Positions 33,745 through 45,324 of a DNA stretch of 64,000 nt are shown piece after piece. The translations under genes and the position numbers were made by a program. The stretch covers positions 3,478,706-3,542,705 of the forward strand of contig CM055107.1 of assembly GCA_029204225.1 (NCBI GenBank), given 5' to 3'. The notes beneath the pieces are model-generated. The model was given only the letters and a program-made list of their open reading frames with translations. It was not told the DNA's origin and made no database searches. How positions within the stretch are numbered: position 1 is the first letter of the stretch; the number at the start of each line of letters is the position of its first letter. Source of the stretch: Diphasiastrum complanatum (Eukaryota; Streptophyta; Lycopodiopsida; Lycopodiales; Lycopodiaceae).

Positions 33745-34446
33745 GGGAAAGTGATCCTTCTCTGTTTGATCATTAAGTTTCTTTAAATCCACGCAAATAT
33801 GGAGTTTACCGTTCTTCTTTGGTACCATCACAATTGGTGATACCCAACTAGTATGCTCAATTTCATAAATGAAACCAGTATCGAGAAGCTTCTGAAGATC
33901 TTCTCGTATCTTCTCACGATAGGTAGGATTGGTGCGATAAGGTTTTGCTCAGACAGATATGGCACCATCCTGCAATGGGATTGTATGGACGACAACATAA
34001 GGAGGAACGCCTTTCATCTCTTTATAATTACATCCAAACATATCTTTGTATTTGCGCAATAGCTTTTCCAAATCTCGTAATTGGGTAGGGTTGAGGTGGG
34101 ATGTTACATGTACAATACGATCGATGTCTTCATCATCATGCTTCAGATTAAGAGGTATGGTCTTTTCAGGTCCTTTAAAAGAAGGTGATGGTGGTTGAGG
34201 CTCTTGTTTTGGCTTAACCATGCTAATGATGACATTATCAGTGATGTAATCCTAAAAATGCTGGGGAACATCATAAAGTGGATCATCTACTACCTCATGT
34301 GGGATCTTAGGAATATCCTCTACAAATTTACTTGTAGATGATGAAGCTTGACTAGGATTTGTCTGATTTTGAATCAAAGGTTTGATTGGCTGTTTAAGCT
34401 TTTCACGTATTTGGAATTGCTTATCATTCAATCGTACGTCAACCAT
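33745..34446 (-). pseudogene. Gypsy pre-RT linker and RT start (F)
   Basis: From 34446: 'MVDVRLNDKQFQIREKL', then 34221-33949 'TSHLNPTQLRDLEKLLRKYK', 'DMFGCNYKEMKGVPP', then 'IREDLQKLLDTGFIYEIEHT' and 'PIVMVPKKNGKLHICVDLKK', the start of gypsy RT. It breaks off at about 33745 after 'DHFPLPLT'. The layout matches gypsy M at 53700-54160. Confidence 0.78.
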
Positions 34447-34893
34447 GAAAATGTGTTTTTAGGTTCTTAACCGGTTGAGGAACATTCTCATTTGAAGTGA
34501 TCTTAGATCTACATCTAAACATCAAGATTTGATAAGCTAGTGAAGCTAGTCTTGTGATTCACTAAGTGTGCTTATACATTCACCTTTAAAGCTTGATTTA
34601 TCACTTGCTAGCATTTATAAAATTTTAGAAGTGTGGTTTACATGTGGTTTTATAGTTTGAGTCAATAAAGTTAGTGTGTTGATCATATGTTGATCAAGTC
34701 TGTTCAATTCTAGGTATTCTAGGCAACCTAGTCTTGTGTATTTTCTAAGAATGCATAACTTGATTTGGTCATTTGCTGGAAAGTTTGAGAGCTTAAGCAA
34801 GAGTTTGTTCAAGTTGGTTTGATTTTGTAATCCATTCTTAGTGTGTGCAAAGTGTTGCATGTGTCTCAATCTTCCTTTCTATGCTTGGAAACC
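34447..34893 (+). other. Probable leader of copia I, left part
   Basis: Non-coding. It lies left of gypsy G, while copia I gag lies right of it. Removing G and one copy of its target repeat joins this stretch to the untranslated sequence before the gag at 39918. Length fits the leaders of copia B and C (600-750 bp). No PBS or LTR remains at its left end, where gypsy F abuts. Confidence 0.4.
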
Positions 34894-34898
34894 AACCA

Positions 34899-35996
34899 TA
34901 TTACAAGTAGAGGTGAGGAAGTCCTCCAAATCCAAGGTAGAGCCTCCAAATGTTCTCCAACCAATCTACAAGCTCCAAGATACTCCCCAAATCCAAGATA
35001 GGATGCCTCCACCTGCAAGTAAGGATCTGCAAGCCTCCAAGGATCTCTCCTCCACTTGCATCCCTACTCTTAAACACAAAGATAGATAACAAGTTGGCCT
35101 CAAGTATTCACCACCCAACCATAGCTAGATCCAAGCTCCAAGCAAAACCTATCTAGCACCCCCTTGCTAACCATAAGCAAATCACAAGTATACCACAACA
35201 GACTATAGCATACTCAAGCTCCAAACCTTACTTATGTCCCATACCATAAGCAAGATCCAAACCCTAAGCAGACTACACACAAGAAAGTACTCTACATACT
35301 AGTAACAACACTAGAGAATAAGCAAAGCAAGCAAGAGAGATCTCTCCTTCCCCCAATGGGTGCCCTACTACCCTCATATAGATGGCCCATGGACTCCTCC
35401 AGTGCACTATGGAGTTCCATGTCCATCCAATGAGAGAGAGAGAAGCCTAGGGGAGTTAAAGAACCTCCAAGAACCTCCATAGGCTTATGGAAAGTCAAGA
35501 GACTCCTTCCATAACCTATGATTCTTTGAATGTCTTTCTTGTGGGAGTTGGGAACTCATTGGACCCATTGGAAGTGCGCCCTCCTACTAGGTCCCAATGC
35601 CCAAGTTGTGCATGTATACTTTGGTCCTAGACCATTAAAGTGATATGGTTCAAGGTTGAGGCCCAAGGTTTAGAAAAATAGTCATCCAATGACTTTCTAA
35701 CACCTCTCTAGGTTCCATACCTCCATCCAAGGCATAGACACCTACCTGCCCTTAACCAAGGACACTAGTACCTTAATCTAAGACACCTATCCTTAATCCT
35801 AAGGGTACCCCTTATCCAAGGGTTATGTGACTCCATACCTCCGAGCAAGGTATAGTCACTTGCCTGCCCTTATCCAAAGGCACATATCCTTAATCCTAAG
35901 GGAAACCCTTATCCAAGGGTAACTTGCCATTTAGCCCCCAATACTAAATGGGCCAATAGGGGTTTGAAGTACTGCTAGTTACATAGGTATGTAACA
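34899..35996 (-). repeat. 3' LTR of gypsy G (1,098 bp)
   Basis: Minus strand starts TGTTACATACC at 35996; the inner end is TTGTAATA. It contains an imperfect tandem repeat (about 35715-35930) of the words 'ccaaggcatag', 'cctgccctta', 'ccttaatcctaaggg', 'cttatccaaggg'. The 5' LTR keeps only one such word set. Confidence 0.85.
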
Positions 35997-35999
35997 TTC

Positions 36000-37012
36000 C
36001 TTCCCCTAAACTTAAATTTTTCCTTGTAGGGAAACATTTGGAAAATTCTTTTGGAGATCAACCTCCTTTTCCTAGGTATCCTCCTTTTTTTATTCGCCCC
36101 TCCACCTGACTAAAGATTCCCGAAGCACTCTACTCTGTAGAGTCCTCTGTCGGCTATTAACAATCGCCTCGAGTTTAGGTGGTACACTCACGGACTCATC
36201 ACGACGAAGTTCCACTAGATCTTCCATAGGGACCAGGGTCTCCCCAACCCCCAACGAGGGTTTCAACTTACTAACGTGGAAAACATGATGAATTTCAACA
36301 TTAGCTGGAAGGTCTAGTTTGTATGCGACCTTGTTTATCAATTGAATAATCTTAAAAGGACTGCAATACCTAGGCACCAACTTTGCACACTTAATAGTTT
36401 TCAAGCCCCTAGAGTGACTAGGGACTCTCGAGGTTGAAAACCATACATAAGCATGAAAGGGTTAAATCCGGTCGCTAAATGTTTTGCACTATTATATGCA
36501 AATTCCACCAGTGGAAGGTATTGTTCCCAATCAGACTGCCGATGGCCCACATATACTCGAAGCATATCATCCATTGTCTAATTGGTCCTTTTCGTTTGAC
36601 CGTTTGATTCTGGATGATTTGTAGAACTCATACTTAAAGTTGTTTCCAACTTTTCAAATATTGCTTGCCAAAAATTCCCCGTGAATTTGGGTCACGGTCA
36701 CTGACAATATCAAGGCAACATGTACAGTCGAAAAAGCTTCTCAACAAACAGTTGAGCTAGTTCTGAAGCTTTAACAATAGTTTTCGTTGGGATAGATTGA
36801 ACAAATTTCGTAAGCCTGTCAACAATGACCCAAACCGAATCATGGCCCTTCCCTGTACGTGGAAGCCCAACCACAAAAACCATAGATATACTTTTCCATT
36901 TTCCAGTAGAAATATCTAAAGGATGTAATAGGCCACTAGCTTTTAGCCTCTCTGCTTTATTTAACTGGCACTTAGCACATTTAAGTACATAGGCCTCTAC
37001 TTGACTATTCAT
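36000..37012 (-). pseudogene. Gypsy G integrase with chromodomain
   Basis: From 37012: 'YVLKCAKCQLNKAERLK' (zinc-binding end), 'GKWKSISMVFVVGLPRTGKG', where the first catalytic Asp (normally S-M-D-F) is Val, 'DSVWVIVDRLTKFV', 'VSDRDP' near 36690 (second Asp). Then 36404-36090: 'KLVPRYCSPFKI', 'HHVFHVSKLKP' and the chromodomain 'LEAIVNSRQRTLQSRVLRES', 'LVRWRG'. A frameshift precedes 'EVDLQKNFPN'. The chromodomain in chromoviruses binds histone marks and directs integration. Confidence 0.85.
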
Positions 37013-37044
37013 CCCTGGCCACCAAAATTGCCTTCAAACTAAGT

Positions 37045-37700
37045 CAAGTTCCCAGCACCACCAAGACAGTCTATTAGATCATCCATCTGCGGGAGTGGAT
37101 ATCTATTCTTAACGGTTACCTTGTTCAATTTATTATAGTCGATACAAAACCTTATAGTCCCATCCTTCTTGGCAACTAGAACCACTGGTGATGCCCAAGG
37201 AGACTTACTAGGTTGTACCCACCCCTTTTTCAGGTAATCATGTAAATGCCTACTAACCTCAGCCTCTTCCGATGCACTCATCCTATAAGGACGTTGTGTG
37301 ATTGGAATTGCTCCAGGTATTAGGTCAATTTTATGATCAACTGTCCTTTTTGGTGGTAAACCTACAGGAAGGTCTAAAAAAACATCATTGAATTCCTACC
37401 TAAGTTCATTATAGGCTTCAAATTCTGTAGTGTTCTCATTGGGTATATTCATGGCATTTATGTTAAGTTCTTCATCATTGCAGCAAATGATATCATTATG
37501 AAAACATAAATAAACTTTAAAATCAGAATTCTTCATAATAGAATTAAGTTCTTGTTTAGAATAAGGGTTAACATTTTTAGTGTCAACACTTAAACTAGCC
37601 TTGATCTTAATTAAAGAATTCTCATGCATAAATGTTAAAACTTTTTTAACAAAATCAATTCTCAATGACTTGTTCTTATCAAAATGTCATTGTTGTCCGA
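37045..37700 (-). pseudogene. Gypsy G RT N-terminus and pre-RT linker
   Basis: 37281-37045: '[20 protein letters not shown]', '[20 protein letters not shown]', '[20 protein letters not shown]', 'DLIDCLGGA'. It then jumps directly into integrase, so the catalytic YVDD and RNase H are deleted. The frame 37665-37396 (a Lys/Asn/Glu-rich linker) lies between protease and RT. Confidence 0.85.
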
Positions 37701-38510
37701 GAACAATATCTACATTAGCTAATGCAACAACATGGAATTCTAGTATTTTAGAATAATTCTGAATGTGCAATTGTACATCAGGAACAACAAAATCCATCAA
37801 ATCGGAATCACTTTTCGATGCCATTGTCACACAGTATTTTTTCACTCTTTCTGGTAGGAAGATTTAGCGTCTGCGCCAAATTTACATTAATAAAGTTATG
37901 AGTGGATCTCGTTTCAAAAAAAACATTAACAACTTGATCATTAACTTTACCTTTAATGCAAATAAGATCATTAGGTTCAAAAACTAAAGAACTAAAGAAA
38001 CAAACATTTATCTCATTACTTCAAGATAGATTATCTGAGGTTGAAGCTTGTTTTGTGATGCAATCATGTGCAAGGTGACCCTCGTCATTGCACTTGAAGC
38101 ACAGGTTCTTCTTACGAGCTTCAGCTTTATCAATGCCACCTTGATGGTTTTTAAAGTTTTTCTTGGTTTTCTTGGGATTGTTGGAATTGGAATGTGTTTC
38201 ACTAATAGCTTCACTATCCTTTCACTTAAATTGAAAACCTTTTTTCTGCTCATTAGGTTGTTGACCCCTAGGTGGCTTAGGTGTGTCATCAAAGTATTTT
38301 GCAACCCTAATAGCATCTTCTAGAGTTTTTGGATGGTTCCTACGAACATCCACTTGATAATGTTTTGGTAACCCATCAATGAACATTAACATTTGTACCT
38401 TAGGCATGTCACTATAAAGTGGATTCAGGTACTCATGAAAATCTTGAATAAATTGTTCTAAACCTTTATTCATGGTTAGATGACTCAACTTTTGGAAGTG
38501 TTCATAGTCA
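37700..38510 (-). pseudogene. Gypsy G gag and protease
   Basis: 38488-38222: 'GLEQFIQDFHEYLNPLYSDM', 'FIDGLPKHYQVDVRRNHP', 'LEDAIRVAKYF' (Retrotrans_gag C-terminal part). Then a zinc knuckle 'CFKCNDEGHLAHDC' at about 38065-38105. Protease in a shifted frame: 'ICIKGKVNDQVVNVFFETRS', 'THNFINVNLAQTLNLP'. The D-T-G-S loop reads E-T-R-S (Gly codon now AGA, Asp now Glu). The N-terminal part of gag is missing. Confidence 0.8.
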
Positions 38511-39105
38511 TCTTAAAGTGGTAGAAAATAATTCCTAAAAAGCTTGCAAAAATCGTCCCATGTACTTCAAAATGACAAAAAACAGAACTTCAAAACTTAT
38601 TTTATGCACAAAGTTACACTATTATTCCCTTCCTACATTGCCATTTTCATGAAACTAGGAGATATAAAGGTGTAACTAATGAAGTTTGGATAAAAACTTT
38701 ACTTTTCAGATCTGATCTTCAGATTTACAAGTCTGAAAAACAGAACCTCGAAATGAAAATCAGAACTTCAACAATTCATTTATGCAAAAAAACACTAGTT
38801 TTGATCAAAACACATAGTTAGAATCAATCTTTTTGCAAAAAAACGTTTGTGTATGTAGAGGAAGACTTCCTCTAACCATCCCAGAAATCTTTTTTAAAAA
38901 CTTTTAAAAACCCAAAGCCTACTTAAAAACTTCTCTAACATGATAAAAAATCAGCCCCTAAACAATTCTATAAGCATCACTACTCTCTTCCAAAGAGAAC
39001 TAGATTCATTGGGTACTTCAACTACAAGTTTCCTACAACTAGAAAAGCCATTAATCTTTTCCAAAAAAAAAAAAAAATTGGTGATCTTAATAGAACCTTT
39101 TTCTA

Positions 39106-39117
39106 GCTCTGATACCA
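39106..39117 (-). other. Primer-binding site of gypsy G
   Basis: The minus strand reads TGGTATCAGAGC one base after the LTR end. This is the initiator-Met tRNA PBS usual for chromoviruses. Confidence 0.88.
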
Positions 39118-39118
39118 C

Positions 39119-39786
39119 TTTTACAAGTAGAGGTGAGGAAGTCCTCCAAATCCAAGGTAGAGCCTTCAAATGTCCCCCAAGCAACCTGCAAGCTCCAAGA
39201 TGCTCCTCAACTCCAAGCTAGGATGCCTCCACCTGCAAGTAAGGATCTGCAAGCCTCCAAGGATTTCTCCTCCACCTGTGTCCCTACTCTTAAACACAAA
39301 GATAGATAACAAGCTGGCCTCAAGTATTCACCACTCAACCATAGCTAGATCCAAGCTCCAAGCAAGACCTATCTAGCACCCCCTTGCTAACCATAAACAA
39401 ATCACAAGCATACTCAAGATCCAAACCCTACTTATGTCCAATACCATAAGCAAGATCCAAACCCTAAGCATACTACACACAAGAAAGTACTCTACACACT
39501 AGTAGTAACACTAGAGCATAAGCAAGAGAGATCTCTCCTCCCCCCAATGGGTGCCCTACTACCCTTATATAGATGGCCCATGGACCCCTCCAGTGTACTA
39601 TGGAGCTCCATGCCCATACAATGAGAGAGAGAGAAGCCTAGGGGAGTTAAAGAACCTCCAAGAACCTCCATAGGCTTATGGAATCCTAAGGGTAATCCTT
39701 ATCCAAGAATTACTCGCCATTTAGCCTCCAACACTAAATGGACCAATAGGAGTCTGAAGTACTGCTAGTTACATAGGTATGTAACA
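39119..39786 (-). repeat. 5' LTR of gypsy G (668 bp, deleted)
   Basis: Same ends as the 3' LTR, but about 420 bp shorter. It jumps from 'cataggcttatggaa' to 'tcctaagggtaa', that is, across the tandem-repeat zone of the longer LTR. The deletion probably arose by recombination in those repeats. Confidence 0.85.
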
Positions 39787-39917
39787 AGCCAGGTCCAAGA
39801 TAGAAGTGTTTTAGGGTCCTAGATCTTCTAAGATCTCCTTATCCATCATTTTTTGAGAGAAAAGTGAGTTCTAGGTGCATTAGGACATAACCTAAAAGTT
39901 GAAGAGTCATTATATTC

Positions 39918-40825
39918 ATGGCTTCCAATGGTGGAATCATATTAGAAACTATAGATAGGTCGAGTTCATCAAACTACTCTACTTGGAAAGTGAGGATAGA
40001 GTCCTTACTTGAGTTGAATGAACTCATGGACATAGTTACAGGAACTGAAGAGACACCACTCACAGTTCAAGAGCAACAAAGGTTTGATAAGAAGGCTATC
40101 AAGGCTCTTCATATCATTAAAATGAATGTTACCAATGAACTTCTCAAGGAAGTTGGTAAGTGTCAAAGTGCAAGTGAGGCATGTAATGCCTTGAAGAAGC
40201 TCTTTGAATCAAAGTCCACATCTATGGTATTGACTCTAAGGAGGCAAATATTTTCTAGTAGACAAAGAGAGGGAGAAAGTGCTCATGCATTCGTCTTGAG
40301 GGTTAAGTCTTTAAGTGATGATCTAGCACGCATTGATGAAAGCATAAAAGATGGTGAAATAGTCTAGGTTATATTGAATGGTTTGCTAGATGAACATGCT
40401 AACCTTGTGCAAAGTTTTTCCATTCAAAGAGTCTTGCCAAGTGTAGTTGACTTGCAAGAAATCTGATTGGCTGAAGAACATAGGTTGCAATCAAAGCTTG
40501 ATGGTGCATCCTTGCAAGGTGGAGGTGAAGAGGCTTTCTTCACAAAATGAAAATCCAAAGGCAAAGGTAAAGACAGAGAGAAATGGTCCAAAGGTGGTAA
40601 CTTGGATGATGATGATCACTCTTCCTCTTCCTCTTCTACTTCTTTTCGAAAGAAAGAAAAGTCAAAGTTCAAGTGCTTTTATTGTGGAATAAAAGGTCAT
40701 TTTGCTAATGGATGTCATAAGAATAAAAGAGAGCAAGGTGAGAGGCAAGGAAATCTAGCAATAGATGAAGAAGAGCATAGCATTTGTGAAACTCTTGTTA
40801 TGACTTCAAGTTTGCTTGTATATAT
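39918..40825 (+). pseudogene. Copia I gag
   Basis: ATG 39918. Residues 1-149 are open (SSNYSTWKVRIESLLELNEL, ALHIIKMNVTNELLKEVG, ALKKLFESKSTSMVLTLRRQ, FVLRVKSLSDDL). A TAG at 40365 interrupts 'GEIV*VILNGLLDEHANLVQ', and further TGAs occur at about 40463 and 40548. A basic linker leads to the CCHC knuckle CFYCGIKGHFANGC (about 40670-40715). The frame runs into the solo LTR at 40826. Sister family to copia B and C. Confidence 0.87.
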
Positions 40826-41920
40826 TGTTGACAGATCTTTTGCTTGGGAGGATCTGTTCACTGATTCTTTCTTATTTCTTGTTTACAAGAACGTTTTCTG
40901 TCTGTTTAGAGGCTTGTTGGCATTTCTTGAATGTTAGCTTCTTAGTTCAATACCAAAATCAGGCAGAAGGGCGCTGATTAACGTTGTAGTTTATGTCCTA
41001 CCTGTTAGAGGACACTCAAGGTCGTTCTCTCTTGAAAGCACTCACACTCAAACAGACCTGCAAGCCATGAACATTCATTTATAGATCAGCATACAGCCCA
41101 AATGAATATTCAATAGTTCTACAGCTGCCTACTCTAAAAACAAACTGAATCAGATCCTACACATTACGAAAACTAAGCTACACCTGCATTAATCCACAGA
41201 ACTTAAACAAGAAACTAATTTACAGCATTTTAGAAGTCCAAGAATCAAGAAACCAACTAGTCTTTTGATTCTTGGACATCCCAAGAACATCAAGAACTAG
41301 AATGTTGGAGGATATGCAAAATTTATGCCACATTTCTAGCCTATTTAGTTTACTTGAATGATGATTCCTACATTAATCCACAAACAAGAAATGAAAACTA
41401 ATCCACTCTACAATCCACAACCACACACAAAGGAGGGAAGGGCAAGATCATGAATGCATTCACTCAAGAAACAAGCATGATCAAGGAGCTCAATGGATGC
41501 ATCTAACTCGTGGAGGCACTTCTCATTTCAGCATGGAGTTGATACAATACACAAAAAGCTCCTCTTCACAAAAAGGGAGTCTCTTAAATAAGCAAGAGAG
41601 CTCCTTAGGTGACATCCTAGTGGAATTTTCACATTTTACAGATTACAAGTGGAATAATCCTCTCCACTAGAGGTCACTTGCATTTATTACTTTGCCTAGA
41701 AATACTAGTTCCTACATGGTCATTCCATCTTTCGGAATTCACCATGAGGCTTACACAGTTCTTGCTTGTATTACCTAGTATTCCTCGGCTCTCATACTTG
41801 GGTCTCAGTCTTCGTTTGTCTCGTCTTCTCAAAGACCTCTTCGGTCTAAGGGTAGAGGTGCTCATGGGTAGCTCTGGTCGAGTATCTTGGGGATTTGTCA
41901 GAATCAGCCAGCACATATAG
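40821..41920 (+). repeat. Solo LTR (1,090 bp) with target duplication
   Basis: From TGTTGACAG at 40826 to CAGCACA at 41915. The flanks tatat (40821-40825) and tatag (41916-41920) match at four of five bases. Deleting it and one repeat joins the copia I gag frame 'SSLLVYI' to 'DGNDPWWIDSGASSHM'. No internal sequence remains, as expected for LTR-LTR recombination. Part of it (about 40970-41365) matches 59095-59490. Both copies hold the hairpin gtccaagaatcaa/ttgattcttggac. Confidence 0.82.
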
Positions 41921-42588
41921 ATGGGAATGATCCTTGGTGGATTGATAGTGGAGCCTCATCTCACATGACAATACATAAGAAATACTTTTCATCATTCTTG
42001 TCTTATGAGAGAGAGAGCAACATCATCTATACTGCAAATAAGTCAATGTGTAGAAATTGTCAAAATTTGGTGAATCTATGATCATCTTTTTGTATGCAAT
42101 GGATCTTGAAGAAGGACTAGTGCTACCTAGTATTTATATGGAGTCTTATGGAGCTGACTTAGCATCATTGTTATACTCTTTTACTCATGGATTTCCAAGT
42201 CTTGATGGTTCTTCATGGCAAGAAGGCAATGGAGGCTCATTCATGGTGGATTTCAACACATACACTTCACAAGAAGTGAAATATGGAGAAGAGATGCAAG
42301 CAAGCATTCATCACTTTCATTTATTACATTTTTGCTGCTATTTTACCGCGATTTGAAAGGTGAAAACATGGATGAATCATTCCATTCTCGTTCTATGTTA
42401 TTCTTCATGTACTAGTTTCATCTTGATATGTAAAATTGATGTAAGAAATAGTGAAACATCCAATATGGAATGTATTATCTATCTCAATTATGAAGTTTAT
42501 TGTTTTGTACATATCCTTAAGATGGAAAGCATTCTTAAGTTAGATCAAAGTAGTATTGTAAAACTAGCAAGTAAAGTTGAAGAGGGAG
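41921..42588 (+). pseudogene. Copia I protease start and 3' remnant
   Basis: 'DPWWIDSGASSHMTIHKKYF' with the intact D-S-G catalytic motif, then 'YERESNIIYTAN'. Similarity is lost at about 42050. The rest, to 42580, has no recognised integrase, RT or RNase H. It ends in a polypurine tract (agagggag, 42581-42588) directly before an LTR, so a large deletion brought the 3' end close to protease. Confidence 0.7.
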
Positions 42589-43243
42589 TGTGAAAATTGT
42601 CAACATTTCCTAGCTAGTTTTAGGCCAAATTTGGTATTTTTGGCACATAGTATTGGATCTAACCTATCACACATGTGGAAGAGACCTCGATACTTTTATT
42701 TTAGTATATATTCTATATTGAAGAATTCTCAAACTTCAGGACCTTCAAAATGACACCAAAATCATGTTATTTGGACATATAGGCCAAAATTGGCTATTTG
42801 AGGCTACTGGTGTCCTAAAATTGGGTCCTAAGTTCTAGAGAGAGGAGAGAGAGTCATCTCTCTCACCTATATTAGGCTAAAACTCATGGATAATAGGTTG
42901 GAGAAACCTATTGTATGATTCATTGAGATCAATAGATCATTGTCATTGTTTCTTCCTCCATTGAGAGCATTGTCTAGTGTATTGTCTTCAAGCTTTTGTG
43001 TATGATCTTAAGAGGTTTTCAAAAGTGGTAGGCTGCTGTTGGGAGCCTTGTTTGCTGTTATTTTTGGTTGCCATCAGTACCTTTTATTAGTTTCTTTTGT
43101 CTCTTGAATGCTTTGTCAAGTTCATGTGTATCAAAGGTAGCATTAGGATGCTTTGCCATTTCTAGCTTTTGTAGCTTGTTGTGCAAAGATCTTAGCCAAG
43201 TATTTTGGGAGTTTGGATGCATTCAAGATCCACTTTTTTCACA
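42589..43243 (+). repeat. Copia 3' LTR (655 bp)
   Basis: Starts TGTGAAAATTGTCAAC after the polypurine tract and ends CACTTTTTTCACA. The same LTR is present inverted at 48569-49224 (656 bp) with high similarity. It contains 'ggagagagagtcatctctctc', a GA/CT inverted repeat. Confidence 0.85.
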
Positions 43244-44700
43244 CAATACACAGCCTCCTCACAACCTGAATCCACGACTTTCTATCACCAACACTTCTAC
43301 TTTTATCGCTCCGATCCCTCCACCTTCATCCGATGTTTTCGCTTCCTCCACATCTTTCATCACCATCACTTCTTCCATTCTAGCCCCCATCTCCATTCCA
43401 GATCTAGTCAGATTGAGCCAAATCCATCAAGATTCAGCAAGATCGGGCAAAATTTGGACAGATCAGACAAGATCCAACAGAATCTAAGTAGGATCTAGAT
43501 CCAGATGGGATCAAAAAGGTAGCAGATCATCATTAGAAACTACTTACTCTTAAAAAATACAGAGATGAGACACAGATCTCGAAAAAAAAAGTACCAAAAA
43601 TAGGACTGAAAATCACTTAAACTGATGGATTAGCAACCAAATCTTCATAAGAACTCTTGCAAGGCCCTCCGTAGTTAGATCTGACTGAATACAAGTGCCT
43701 ACAAGAGTTATGGATTAGGGAATCTCAAGATATCACCAAAAATCACTAAAAAATGGCACTTTTTCCATGATTTTTTGAGATCCTTTGGGAACTAATTCTC
43801 GAAGCCTTGTCAATCACTCAATCCGACTCAGATACATCTATAAAATCTCTACGAGAGTCATTGATGAGAAAATCATCAAATTTGAGTGATGCAAGGGTTC
43901 AAAAAGACAGAATCTTTAGAACCTTCATAGAGCATCAAGATCTCAAAACCAACCTTTGCGGACAACAAAAATGGAATCAGGACAATGGACTTAACCTTAG
44001 ATCTTGAAAATCAGATATATAGAAAAGTGGTGCGAGAGTTCCCTTCTTGAGAGAGTTCAACCCTCGCAAGACCTGTTGAACCCTTGCAGGACCTTCGTAG
44101 GGCAGTCAAAACACCTACTGAACCTTCGCAGCCTTTTCTAGAGTCTTATAATTTTGTGAAGAATGTCCCTGCCAATTTTGGTAAAGTACTGAGCTGGAAA
44201 AAGTGCACTTCTACTAATACGCACTCTAATTTTAATCTATATAAGGGAGAAATTCGATTCATTTGGCACTTCATACAGCGAAGCTCTGCCGAGATTTTTT
44301 GTAAAATTCCAAAGTTCTCTTATTGCGACAAAACTTTGCGTACACCTCCATTTGTTATCAGAACCACCTGCACTACACTCAACTCTCTAGTTTTCAATCC
44401 CATTTATGTGATATCCATCTTTCCAATTTTTGAAAGCCTTTTCCACTAATTTATGTCTTTTATTCTTTTTCAAGCCTTTTTTAGTTATTTTGCCATCTCC
44501 ATCTTCTACCACATTCCCTTTACCATTAAATTTGATCTGCTAACATGATGGCTTTCCCTTCTAGCCCTCACAATGTGCCATCCAGTCCATCCAACAAAAC
44601 TGACCCCAAGGACGTCATCAGGCTTGACTGATGTGAAAGCAAACGCAAATTCGGATGGAGTTTGGATCTGATTGCTGGTCACTGTCAGCTGTATCATTCC
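43244..44700 (+). mobile_element. Gypsy-like leader and ORF start (N1)
   Basis: The part from about 43400 is homologous to the reverse complement of 50056-51241. Shared landmarks are 'gcactttttccatga', 'ttgggaacta', 'gactcagata.atctataaaa' and 'aacat.atg' ahead of an ORF. The ORF begins at 44545 (MMAFPSSPHNVPSSPSNKTD) and is lost after about 50 codons. The leader carries the aactctcgca/tgcgagagtt words. Truncated at both ends; function of the ORF unknown. Confidence 0.55.
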
Positions 44701-45039
44701 TACAGTCCTCCAAAATGTAGTCAGGCAATGCTGATCTACGTTTAGAAATTAATATAGCATTCAACAAAAATTCAACCAATGTGCAGAATTAAATGAACAA
44801 GAGCGAATCAGACAAACGAATAACAGCAGACTAATTTGTATTCAAGATCATACATAAAAAGAGTGACATGTGCGCAACGGCTACAAAATCATCTATTAAT
44901 TTTTTTAATTCTTCAAGCATTGCATGCAGATCCATATAGTGCATTGGCATGAGAGAAATACAGTTCTCCCATGAGAAATGTCTCGCTTACTAGCGGACTT
45001 GTTGGATCTCTGTGGATCTCGCTTATAGAAACTTGTCTC
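44701..45039. other. Unassigned spacer
   Basis: AT-rich non-coding sequence. I see no recognisable element or gene. Confidence 0.5.
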
Positions 45040-45324
45040 GCACTTCATATTCGGGTGTGTACGCAGGAGTGAATTGATGCTCTATCCACTATTCCTGAAA
45101 AAATTTAGAAAATTTTGTGCTCTTGTACTCACCTCCATTGTCAGATCTGATGATCTGAATCTTCTTTGAGGTGTGTCACTCTGCAAATGCCACGAACGTC
45201 TTGAAAGAGTCAAACACTTCAGATTTTTTTTTCAAGTAGTAGATCGTTGTCATCCGGCTGTAATCATCAATGAACATCAGTACACATTAGCTAGAATCAA
45301 CATGTTCACCATGCTCACCATACT
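45040..45324 (-). pseudogene. Copia integrase core fragment (A family)
   Basis: The minus strand reads 'VLMFIDDYSRMTTIYYL' and 'KKKSEVFDSFKTFVAFA', 'IQIIRSDNGGEYKS' (second catalytic Asp), then a broken Glu box. Very similar to 15690-15870 and extends further upstream than element A does. Isolated fragment ending at gypsy L. Confidence 0.8.

Larger units (their letters stand above)
34894..39791 (-). mobile_element. Chromodomain gypsy element G
   Basis: Complete in outline on the minus strand: 5' LTR 39786-39119, PBS 39117-39106, gag, protease, partial RT, integrase with chromodomain, polypurine tract (aggggaagga near 36000) and 3' LTR 35996-34899. The flanks aacca (34894-34898) and agcca (39787-39791) are a one-mismatch 5-bp target duplication. 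A deletion removed most of RT and all RNase H. It inserted into the leader of copia I. Confidence 0.85.

Noticed and set aside
43205-43498. His/Phe/Ser-rich 97-codon frame
   Set aside because: Overlaps the start of a leader with pyrimidine-rich composition; no homologue or start context, and another overlapping frame is equally open.
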